DNA from: Amorphophallus konjac
Taxonomy: Eukaryota; Streptophyta; Magnoliopsida; Alismatales; Araceae
Direction of reading: 5' to 3'
Assembly: GCA_022559845.1 (NCBI GenBank)
Contig: CM040125.1
Location: forward strand, 199,556,102 to 199,620,101
Length of the DNA stretch: 64,000 bases
A model generated the notes under the pieces. The model saw nothing but the letters and a program-made list of their open reading frames with translations, made no database searches and was not told the origin of the DNA. Position numbers and translations under genes: made by a program. This document shows, one piece after another, positions 35,801 to 44,935 of this stretch. Positions within the stretch are counted from its first letter, which is position 1, and every line of letters begins with the position of its first letter.

Positions 35801-35939
35801 CCCCTTCGATCGCCGGTGCAAGCTCCTCCTCGGGGATGGACGGCAATGCTCCCACGGCCGTGGCGGTCTTCGGCGGCGGCGGCATCTCTTCACCTTCACC
35901 GGCCATTCGCGGGTGTGTTGCTTGGTGTTTGGTTTGCAT
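32877..35939 (-). pseudogene. Antisense gene 2 of element A (7 exons, plant mobile domain protein)
   Basis: Exons by GT-AG boundaries: 35679-35939, 34395-35101, 34154-34315, 33693-34073, 33520-33612, 33432-33292 and 33206-32877. Exon 1 is Ala/Glu-rich. Exons 2-4 carry a PMD: FDTPLLYALYDHW, FPWGHMVPTLEDVAWIMGL, FLPLLEDLGDVGDYAWGAAALAFL, VWAYVRLRG, VRWTPH, EPLHFRLVMRTIG. Exons 5-7 are short, charged and coiled-coil-like, ending in SYFTGSSDHWRNEEEE. Exons 5 and 6 are 93 and 141 bp, the same as in C; exons 4 and 7 differ by multiples of three. Defects: a frame change and stop inside exon 2, plus stops in exons 4 and 7. PMD proteins MAIN and MAIL1 act in plant silencing; this copy's role is unknown. 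Confidence 0.75.
35190..35580. repeat. Dyad array inside intron 1 of antisense gene 2 (A)
   Basis: Half-sites such as GGACCGCTCTA...ACGGCCCTATTTGGGCCGCT and CACGGCTAAACCTGAACCGTG, GCGGTCCTATTTGGACCGTT. The outer spacing is again about 20-21 bp. Position inside the first intron is typical of plant enhancers. Confidence 0.75.
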
Positions 35940-36089
35940 GAACGAGAGGATGAGTGGGGGAGAGATTGAGAGAATGAGAGGAGATTGAGAGATTGAGAGG
36001 GAGGAATGGGGGTACGTTCTTCTTCCCTCCCGCCGTCGGTTACGGTCGAGAGGGAGGGAGATGAAAGGTTTTATTGTTTTAAATCGCTA

Positions 36090-36320
36090 GTAAATGTACA
36101 GTCTATCGATAGACCATTCGGAAACTGGGCGATTAATATTAGGCCGTTTAATCCCCAACGGTATATTGTCCTTGAACGGCTAGTAAACGGCCGTCCATTA
36201 TATTGAAGGTCTGAAATGGGCCGTTCTCCTTCTCGTTCACGATCATGTTATTTGTCTGTGCACGGCCTGGACCAAGCCGTCCTTGATTGTGGGCGTTTTT
36301 TATTGACCGTTCAGGTGTTG
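36090..36320. repeat. Dyad array upstream of antisense gene 2 (A)
   Basis: Units such as ACAGTCTATCGATAGACCAT, ACGGCTAGTAAACGGCCGT and ACGGCCTGGACCAAGCCGT, plus single half-sites. It begins about 150 bp upstream of the first ATG of antisense gene 2. Confidence 0.75.
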
Positions 36321-37299
36321 AAATAATGCTTTTGAACTCCTTCTTTGCTGCACTATATGGTTAACTGATGAATTTGATTTCATAATGAATATTGCATATC
36401 TTGTTCATGATCTCCTTTGCAGCATCAGTCACTTGCCGTTTCGCCTGCGCAGGTAAGTCAGGAAAGTATTATGATCCCTATATCCCTTATTGCATTACTA
36501 TATGATACTTAAGCTGTATTATCTCGAGAACTAGCTGGTTGCTCGCGTGTTCCAAGATCTGATGTTCCCCTTTAACAAAAACAATGATGATCCAGGTTCA
36601 CGTGTTTAATCATCGGATATGCCGTTAGGTTGGGAAAAATAGGGGGCGATGGTTCTATCTCGCACGCCGTGGTTGCAGATAGTGTCCTGACCCTGATTGC
36701 CCCAGTCTAGCAATATTATTCTCGAGTATTTTATATTTTATCTTTCTTCGCATTCTTTTAATGATTTCTTTTATTTTAGCCCGGCATGCATCATACGCAT
36801 CTTTTGAGCATTCATGACCCATGGTTTGCCTGCAAATATCCCACCAATGATGGATGGCTATGCGTTCAGTGTCTTAGTAAGAGGAACAATTCCACTCTGA
36901 GTTGGAAGGTTCTCTCTGGTCGGTTCACTTGGTTTGGTTGATTAAGAGTCCCCCATCTAGAGTTTTAGTCTGTCTCTTTACTTTTCATTACTTCTTTGAT
37001 TCCCTCATCGGTTGCGGATTGTGTCCCCTGATGAGGTTGCTACATTTTACCCTTGCTTTTACCTTAGTCTAGCTTCGCCAGATTGGTGTCGCTTTTGGTC
37101 TGACTATTCCTTGTGAGTGGTTCAGAGATTTTCTGAAAGATTTCCTATCGCTCGTTGGCAATGAAATGGGTGTCTTTTTACCTTAACGCCCACTTTTCCA
37201 GTCCACCCCGCTTCGTCTCCGCTTCATCTTCATGTTCCATCTCGCTTTCGCTTCACCTCCGCTCGCTCCCCTGCAAAGAGGACGTTAAGGAGGGGCATC
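36321..37299 (+). other. Non-coding stretch before right LTR of A, ending in polypurine tract
   Basis: No gene or repeat recognised in 36321-37280. The last bases, GTTAAGGAGGGGCATC (37284-37299), form a purine-rich tract directly before TGTTGACA of the right LTR and are the probable plus-strand primer. Confidence 0.65.
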
Positions 37300-39056
37300 T
37301 GTTGACACCCATTTTTTTGTCGATAAGTTGAGTCATTTCTCTTACTATCATTTGTTGATGCCTCAAGTTGTCCATTACTCATTGGACTATTTTCATGCAT
37401 GTCTTTGGGCCTATTTTATGGGTACCTTTCTCCCTGGCTCGGTCTGCTTCAATTCAGGGCTTAATGGGCCTTGATTTTACTTAATTTATCACTTTTTTTC
37501 AATTTCAAGCGCCCAGCCTTTGCACGGTCAATCGCCTGGCCGTTCCATAAATGCACGGTTGGTGCTGAGCCGTTCATGTATTTATCAGATATTTATGTGA
37601 TTTTCTAAATTTCCACCGACAAGCTTTAGAACGGTTCTCATGAAGCCGTCCCAATTAATTGAACGTTATTCATATGGCCGTCCAGTTCCCAGAGTCCCCA
37701 GGGCGTTGGTTTTTCAAATAATTATCTATTTATCTATTTTATTTGAATTTATCACCGATAGGCTCTGAACGGTTGGAGTTGGGCTGCCCTATTCGTTGAG
37801 TGGTCTAGCAGTAGACCGTTCAATCCTTAAGAGTCCAACGGTGAAATAATCGGTCAGTTCGATGGATAATTGGATAATTTAACTGCTTTATTTAATTTCC
37901 ACCGATAGCCTTGGACGGTTTAGCCATAGACCGTGCAATAGGCTGGGCGGCCTATCGAGCGACCGCGTATTGGCCCGATTCCTGAATATTTAAAGAATTT
38001 TCTCTCTCCAGCCCATGGTTTAACCCTTGACTTATCCCACCATTTCTCTGCAAATTCTCAACCAAAGGAATTCCGTTCGATCCTGGTGGAACATAATTCA
38101 TTTATCTACGATTTTTATGTTATTATCTCATCCTAATTTTCACTGAAAAACCCTAATTTCGAGGCTAGGTTTATGGGCTCTATATATAGGACCCTTAGTC
38201 CAAGCTTTGAAAGGGGGGAGATCTAAGGTCGACGACGAAGCCCTGTTGAATTCCAGAGCGACCTACAGTCAGGGAGGGAGGCTTTCTTCGTCCACATAAG
38301 CCTCCGGTTCAGGGAGTAGTGTTGATTTTGAGTCTTCATCTAATAGTCCCACCATCCTTTTCTTCATTGCATGCATCATTTTCTTCACCCTTTTCCCAGA
38401 TTTTTCTACTCTTGCACGTCATACATCACACCCTCCTATTGTTTTTCCATGCCCCTAGGGGTTTAAAAACTCCCAAGTATCCCCCATTTTGATTTGCTAT
38501 GTTTATTTTCGTTCGTTCTCATAGTTACTACACCTCACAGTTCTGATATTGGGTTTTCCTTTATGTTTTCCTCTGTGTTTTGGAGGTCAGCAGCATACTT
38601 CCACGAGGCCCATCCTTTCTAGCTGGCCGGAAGGGGTGGAGGTCTAGATCCTACAACTTAAAACCTGGTGGAATTGAGCAGTCATCTTCTTGTCCGTCCG
38701 AGTAATAGCGCGATCTTTGCAGAGCCGTTCTTTGTTCCTCGGCGGCTTCCTCTAGACTGTTCTCCTGTCAAGCCAGGCTTCGTCCCGCGTTCGTCCGAGC
38801 ACTGGTGAGCGGTCTGTCAATTGACCATTAATTAACATGGCGGCTCTCCCCGAGCTGTTTATTTCTGCAGTGCTATACACAGGCGAGTGTCTCCCTTTTC
38901 CAAGGTACAGGTGTATTTATTTTACATTTCGGAACCTTGGTGGCGATCACGATCGCACTTGGGTCCTTCCACTCTGCCATCTTCAATTCATTATTTTGTT
39001 GCATTGATATAGTAGAGGGATTGGAAGGATACAAACGAAGGGAAAACATGTCTACA
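37300..39056 (+). repeat. Element A right LTR
   Basis: 1757 bp, the partner of 9292-11050, with the same ends (TGTTGACACCC...CATGTCTACA), the dyad array (37523-37980), TATATATA at 38181-38188 and a second dyad group (38705-38860). Followed at once by the TSD copy ATGGG at 39057. Confidence 0.93.
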
Positions 39057-40768
39057 ATGGGCTTGGTCCAGCATGGTAGGTGAGGGTAGGAAAAGGTGGG
39101 TGGTGAGTGAGGTGGGTAGGTCACAACGGTATCTAGGCTTCCATAGGTTAGGATCAAAGGGATCATCATAAGTGTACCATGGGAAAATGAGCTCTAAGTC
39201 CATCTTATCAACCTCAAGGTCCTCACAATATGGTGGTGGATCATCTTCCTCTATTGAAATAATTCCGCCAAAGTCTTTGGTGGGTGGGTCGGCCATGAGG
39301 GGATGGCTTGGCTTTCGACCCGACATAATGAACTCCAATTCGAGGATACGGTCGGGTTCATTGGGTGTGGGGAGAAATAGAAGAAGGTCGCTAGTGTAGC
39401 AACCAATGGTGCATATTGAGGTGATAGACCCGACACAGAGGTGCAGGAGGTCAAGGTCCCTAGGTCCGTCGGCCACTGTGGTCAGCATGCCAGTCAACTC
39501 CATTTGCCATGCTCAGCCCTTAAGAAGATCCCCTAATGTCTCCACTTGGTAAAATGATTGGATGGTGGTGTGATAGGAGAGGGGCACTATAGGGAGGTGT
39601 TGCTCTATATGTAGAGGGTATGAGTGCAAGTTATGGAGGATGAGGTTTACCTCGAGCCATTTGAGTAGGGGCCCATCTATGGTTATGGTGCCATGAGTGA
39701 AGGCATGTGGCTCTTGAGGGTCCGAGCTATGTGAAGGGGAGATTTGAGGCTCTTCCTCACCATTGGTGTGCACTTGGGTTTCCTCGAGGGTGTGGAGGGA
39801 TTCTGGGTTAGCATCTACTCCCGTGTAGATGGGTGTGGTCTCCTTTCCCAAGGGAATGGGAAGGTCTGTTGGGGGTGGGGTGAAGAGAGTCGGTGTATGG
39901 TGCACCCGAGGTGGTGGGTAAAGGGAGACTTGGGTTAGGGTAGGGAGGGGAAGTAGTGGAGGCTTAGGATAATGTAGGGTTGGGGTCGAGAGTGGGAGAT
40001 GGGTTGGGTGAGGAGGATTGGGTCGGTTGGTCTTGGGAGGTGTGTCCTTTATGGGGGAAGATGGAGAGACGGAGGCGGGGGCCAAAGGGGTTTGAGTAGT
40101 GTAGGTTGGTTGAGGGGGTTTAGGTTGGGGTGTGGGGGCCCTTATGGGGGTAGATGGAGAGGCGGAGGCCGGGACCACTTGAGTTTTAGTGGGAAGGGTT
40201 TGGACGGGTGGGGTTGGAGGAGTGGGAGTGCTCCTCGGGCTGTGGTTCTCCGAGTAGGAAGGTGAGGGTCGGAGAGTGTAGGTTTTCCTAAGCTCGGCCT
40301 TCATCTCTTCCCAAGTGCCAATCGGGGCTTCCCCGCGGATCCTCCTTAAACCCTCCACAATTAACCAATGATTTTTAGCTTATTTGGAGAGGTGTGCTTT
40401 GGCTAGCCTCACTCTCCTCCCTCATTCAAGGGATACCATTTAAAGTATTGGTCCATAGAAACCTCCCAATCTAGATAAAGGCTTGGGCTGTAGGATCCCT
40501 CAAAGGCAGGGGTTTTGGCTTTCAAGAGTTCCAAAAAGTGGTTATCTATATTTTCCAGGGGGTCACTCTAATTCATTCTTGGTGCAGGCTCGTTTCTCCC
40601 AAGTTGACCAAGTCAAGCATCGATGTCATCAAGCCATCCAATAATGGTGGGCATTGCCTCCATGAGGGAGTTGATGTGGTCAACCTTGTTGGCAGCGGGA
40701 CTCCCATCGGGTTTGGGATCCTTGGGGAAAGGCGAAGAAGAAGGATGTGACAGGTATGAGGTGGCCAT
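39057..40768 (-). pseudogene. Element E gag, N-terminal and capsid part
   Basis: Minus strand. A candidate start lies at 40768, about 80 bp beyond the primer-binding site. The capsid region (about 40470-40270) has the Ty3 Retrotrans_gag signature: YLDWEVSMDQYFKW, then RVRLAKAHL, then EGLRRIRGEAPIGTWEEMK. A Pro/Thr-rich linker follows (about 40250-39750), then the frame that is cut by element A at 39057. Defects: a frame change near 40600, a TAA just before the EGLRR block and a TGA at 39513-39515. The WLDWE and TWEEMK pattern fits chromovirus/Tekay-type gag more than Tat; lineage is tentative. Confidence 0.75.
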
Positions 40769-40849
40769 TCTAGTGGATAAAGGTGATGCACCGGGTGAAA
40801 ATGCAATGGCCCTAGGAATAGAATTAGTAGAGACAAGTCTAAAACCTAT

Positions 40850-40860
40850 CTCTGATACCA
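40850..40860 (-). other. Primer-binding site of element E (initiator Met tRNA)
   Basis: The minus strand reads TGGTATCAGAG, complementary to the 3' end of plant initiator-Met tRNA, three bases from the LTR end at 40864. This fixes the minus orientation of E and identifies the right-hand LTR as its 5' LTR. Confidence 0.85.
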
Positions 40861-40863
40861 ATT

Positions 40864-42278
40864 TGATGTGAAACGACCCCTTGGACCTAGATTCACAAGC
40901 AACCAAACTGAACAGCGGACACACGCCAGCGGGTTCACCCGCGTAGCGCACACCCGGGTCCGTAGGTGGACCGGCGATGATGATGAGGGTCCGAGGTTGG
41001 ACCTTGTGGTTCCAGGATATGGCTAGCTTGGGGAGGATCCCAATGGGCCAGGGATGCCCAATTCATGGGCGGCTAGCACGCCGAGGGTGTGGGATGAAGG
41101 GTAGCTCTCACAACTCACCTACGGTGGCACTCAATTAATCGAATAATTGGAGCGAGCACTCTCTCACGCCCAATGGAGCAACCAGAAATAATACTAAGCC
41201 AAGCAATGCAAATCCAGCAAAGACCTCGACCGGAGACGAGGGCGAGCGGGGAAATGTGGGCTACCCGCACGCAGCGTCGATGACGCTTCGGCCGAAGACC
41301 TACTAGTACATGCGCTACACCCTCACAGAGGGGTTGGACTAGGGGTGGGGAAGTCCAATTACAACCAAAAAGTACCTCCACGTAGGGAGGGGCTGTGAGC
41401 CGGCCAGGCAGGGGTGGGAGAGAACTAAATTAATCCAAGTCAGCGATCGTTGCTAGTTTTGTCCACTTCTAGAACAGCCTGACAGGGAGTCGATGACGGT
41501 GCCACCAGAGACTCCACCGAGCTCTGCTGATGATGAAACTAGCGCCAAAACTTCTTGGGTTGGCCTAGGAGGACTCCCAAATTATTGGTGCCTTTTCTGA
41601 CGTCGACGATGGCCGGGGCAGGGTCGGGACCAGGACTAATCTCCTCTAGTTATGACTATTCCCGGAGCGCTGCTGCTGGAAGAGGAGGCCGTCATGATCA
41701 CTCCCGTGCTCCGATGAGGGTGATACTAGAGCCGTTGCGATCGTGGACAAGTCTTCTTCTAACGGAGATCCACGGTGTCATCAGAGGAGGTCAGAGCAGA
41801 CCCCGAGACCCAGAACAATGATAGGGTGTCTGACTAGACCCAGGTGGAACTAACCTAGCGCACCTTAGGGAGAAAATCTGGAATTCTTTGCTTCGGGATC
41901 TAAATGCCTCCATTCTTGTTGGTGCTAATAGAGGGCTTAGAGGAGAAGACCTCAGCCAAAAACCATGTACAAAGTCATCCTGGAGCAGCCGTGGACGCTT
42001 CTTCTCTTGGCTTCTGGTTCTCCGCCAGAGCAGTTCTATGTAGTCGGGGGAGATTGGCTCCTCTGGGCAGCAGGGAACTCGGATGATGGCGAGACCACCT
42101 CGCCTATGAAGCAGCCTTAACGAGCTTTCCAGCAATATTGGGGTTGCCACCAGGAACATCGTGCAGACGACGGGACAGCCTCTGCAACCAGAAGCTTATC
42201 TACTGCCTGCGAGCTACTGCTAGGTCTGATGTTGGCCGATGGTGTAAGGACCAAGAGGGGGTGAGATACAGCAAGGGG
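40864..42278 (-). repeat. Element E 5' LTR, truncated by element D
   Basis: Aligns with 5790-7240 of the 3' LTR (same opening TGATGTGAAACGACCCC, same CCAGCACGCCGAGGG block region, same GATGGTGTAAGGACCAAGAG end). It stops at 42278 where TGTTATGTCC of D begins. The remaining ~0.95 kb should follow D, beyond the window. AGGGG (42274-42278) is the candidate TSD of D. Confidence 0.85.
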
Positions 42279-44920
42279 TGTTATGTCCGATAGGTGCAAT
42301 CGGATCTAGAAGGGGGGGTTGAATATATCCTGCTAAAAGACTATGACCAATTAAAAACTTTAGCTAAATAAATCAAAAACAATATTAGAGTGCACATGAG
42401 GCACTTATACATAAAGCACAGCGGAATGGGTAGATGACTCAAATGAAAAAAGCAAAGCACGGTCCTATGAGATTGAATGTGCGAAGGAGAAACCAAGATT
42501 ATATATGTTAAAACACGCACACCAACCTATGAATGAGGATACAGAAGATGGAGCAATCTCACAAGGAACAACCCACTGCATAGTGGATTTTTAAGGTGGT
42601 TCAGTCTGCCAACCCCCAGACCTACGTCCACCCCTCACCAACCAGTGGGGCTTTACCACACGCTGCGAACGCAGCTCCACTTCCTACACACAAACCGGTA
42701 GGGATGGTTTTCCACACACACACATGAGGAGGAGGTCCTCACCACACACAGAGACAAGCCCCATACACACACATGAAATGAGCCCCCCCCACACACACAC
42801 AAATAAAACGACAAGCGGCAAGTGCAGTAACCACACATGGGACAGTCTCCCAAGAGTACACAAGGCTGAACTCAGCCAAGGACTCACTTCTGATCTCTAA
42901 ACAGAGCACCAGACACACACTTGAAATATGATTCAGAAAGGCAAAATGAAGGTCTAACTGCAGGGTAGGAAGAAGGCACTGTGGTTTCGTGATGAAGCCC
43001 AACTAAGCTTGGGGCTGGCTGCAGACAAGGGACTGCACTCTCTTCCAATGCTTCTTCCTTTTTCACAACAGGTTTAGCTCGAACCAGGGCTGGGGTGCGC
43101 TCTCTTCTTCCTGGTGTACACTTTCTTCCTCATCGATATTCTTCTTTTAAAGCTCAATGGTGTGGCTCATTTTCATTCACTAGCAGCCCTCTCAGGTTTG
43201 GCCCTTGAACTCCAGTAGCTTCTCTTCTCTTGAGGAAGTTTCATATAAATAGAAGAGCCCAGGGATCCCTTTCTTGCCAAGAGGGTCTTTAGACACTTCC
43301 AAGTCTTCAGGGAGCTTTGGTCTTGGCAACCTCTGATTGGTCGGAGGGGTAGCAGAGAGATTTTCTTCCATATTGTTACTTTGGTTGACCTTTGAAGGTG
43401 TGAGGGGAGCCTCCCGAGAAGGATCTATAGCATCTCATTTTTCTACAGGCAGGACTGTCAAGGACGTCCTTATGTCCTGGTGATCTAAGTGGCAGAGAAC
43501 TTCGATTAGATGGAGGCAAAAAGATGGGTACCAGGAAAGGTGACTACTCCCAGATATGGTAACCTACTTTTCCATTGACCAAAAGGGCTTATAGAGCAAG
43601 CCATTGATGACAGGAAAGTTGACTGACCAAGGACAGCTTTCCAGACCCCAAAAGACGTGTTTTTGGGCATTTGCGGTTCCTATTTTTGCTCTTTGGATCC
43701 TTTTCTGAAAACATAGCAGGTTTGCTAAAAGAGGCCTTGGGAGTAGCTCACTGAGACATTTCATCGAACAGGTGCTTATAGACTTGAACAGCCATGTGCA
43801 ATGACCTTATGGACTAGTCTGCATATGTGCACCGACCTTATATCCTTGAAACCAAAATGTGCATAGACCTTGTAGGCTATATAGCAAATGTGCACCGACC
43901 TTATATGGCATAAGGCAAAACGTGCACCGACCTTGCTGACATGAATAGTGAAAGTGCACCGACCTTGCTGGCCTGGATAGTGAACTTGCACCGACCTTAT
44001 ATCGCATGTGCAAATGTGCACCGACCTTGTCTGGCGTAGGTGCAAATGTGCACCGACCTTACTTGGCTAGTAAGAGATATATGCACCGACCTTGTATAGT
44101 TGAAAGCAAATGTGTACCGACCTTGTACAGTAACTTTCACAAACCTTGTCTTCATATGAGATCAGACCTTGGTGCATTGACGTAAAAACCTGCACCGACC
44201 TTGGTTTCATATGTGCAAAGACTTTGTAGTGTAGAGGGCAAAACATGCACCGACCTTGCTTGCTATAAAGCAAATGTGCACCGACCTTATAACTTCAAGG
44301 CTTGAATGTGCACCGACCTTAGAACCAAAAGTCCTCAAAACCTGTACTAACCTTGTGCCTTTGAAACCAAAAACTTGCACCGACCTTAGCATGCATTAGC
44401 TGGAATGTGCACCGACCTTTGCGTGCATTAGCTGGAATGTGCACCGACCTTGGCGTGCACTAGCTGGAATATGCACCGACCTTGGCGTGCATTAGCTGAA
44501 ATGTGCACCGACCATGGTCTATGTGCTACAGTGATGTGCACCGACCTTGGTCCTTCAAAGCTTTAATGTGCACCGACCTTGCATGAAGAAATGCAATTGT
44601 GCACCGACCTTGGTCCTATCCAGGCTACAAACTATAGAATAATCTTTTCTTTCTTTTGCCAAGCTCTTTCTTGGTTTCTATGCCTGCCAACCATTTTTTG
44701 ATATCTATGCATGCCTGTTGCCTGGATTTGCGTGTATTCTACTATGTTATTATTTGCCTTGATTTTTGTGCCTCTAGTTGCCAAGATTGGCGTGCCATTC
44801 TTGACTTCTTACACTTTACTTACAATGACCTGAAATGCTAGAGTGTTGACGTCATCAAATGCAAATGGGACTCATCAATGAGTCATGGTCAGACATCATC
44901 AAAACAACATATATCCAACA
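42279..44920 (-). repeat. Element D 3' LTR
   Basis: 2642 bp, TGTTATGTCC...ATATCCAACA with TGTT/AACA inverted ends. The sense is minus: U3 from 44920 downward holds the ACCGAC array (43820-44612), and the likely TATA box is TATTTATAT near 43238-43246. The U5 end shares the GAAGGGGGGGTTGAAT-like block with B (GAGGGGGGTGAATGAAT). Confidence 0.85.
43820..44612 (-). repeat. GTGCACCGACCTT motif array in D LTR U3
   Basis: About twenty exact GCACCGAC copies in 0.8 kb, mostly inside the longer GTGCACCGACCTTG, every 25-50 bp, with spacer DNA that differs. It lies upstream of the presumed TATA box in the sense of D. Each contains ACCGACCT, which fits the DREB/CBF site (A/G)CCGACNT. Confidence 0.9.
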
Positions 44921-44935
44921 TTCTCCCCCTTTTTG
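44921..44935 (-). other. Polypurine tract of element D
   Basis: The minus strand reads CAAAAAGGGGGAGAA, directly preceding the LTR start TGTTGGAT. A near copy of the B tract. Confidence 0.8.

Larger units (their letters stand above)
9292..39056 (+). mobile_element. Element A: giant Tat/Ogre-like Ty3 retrotransposon with two antisense genes
   Basis: Complete element of 29.8 kb (about 21.2 kb without nested B), bounded by LTRs 9292-11050 and 37300-39056 and by a perfect TSD ATGGG (9287-9291 and 39057-39061). Order: LTR, primer site, leader, gag, protease/G-patch, Cys linker, RT, RNase H, archaeal-type RNase H, integrase, 3' UTR, AT tandem repeats, antisense gene 1, antisense gene 2, polypurine tract, LTR. 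The dual RNase H is diagnostic of the Tat/Ogre branch. Gag and pol carry many stops and frameshifts, so A is dead as an autonomous element. The two LTRs differ at about 11 of the first 180 bases counted by eye. Confidence 0.93.
5790..42278 (-). mobile_element. Element E: gag-only Ty3-type retroelement (interrupted by A)
   Basis: Minus-strand element made of 3' LTR (5790-8180), internal DNA (8181-9291 plus 39062-40863) and truncated 5' LTR (40864-42278, cut by D). Removing A leaves only about 2.9 kb between the LTRs. That DNA holds an initiator-Met primer site, a Ty3-type gag and a C-terminal extension, but no protease, RT or integrase. This is the layout of non-autonomous terminal-repeat elements with GAG (TR-GAG), which depend on enzymes of a related autonomous element. 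The candidate TSD is CTATC (5785-5789); the other copy is outside the window. Confidence 0.8.

Noticed and set aside
39744..40265. Plus-strand Gly/Trp-rich ORFs
   Set aside because: They are the complement of the Pro/Thr-rich linker in E gag, which is the real coding strand (minus).
43820..44612. CRISPR-like array of short repeats and unique spacers
   Set aside because: Spacer lengths are irregular, the repeats are only about 13 bp, there are no cas genes and the context is a plant LTR; promoter motif array is a better reading.
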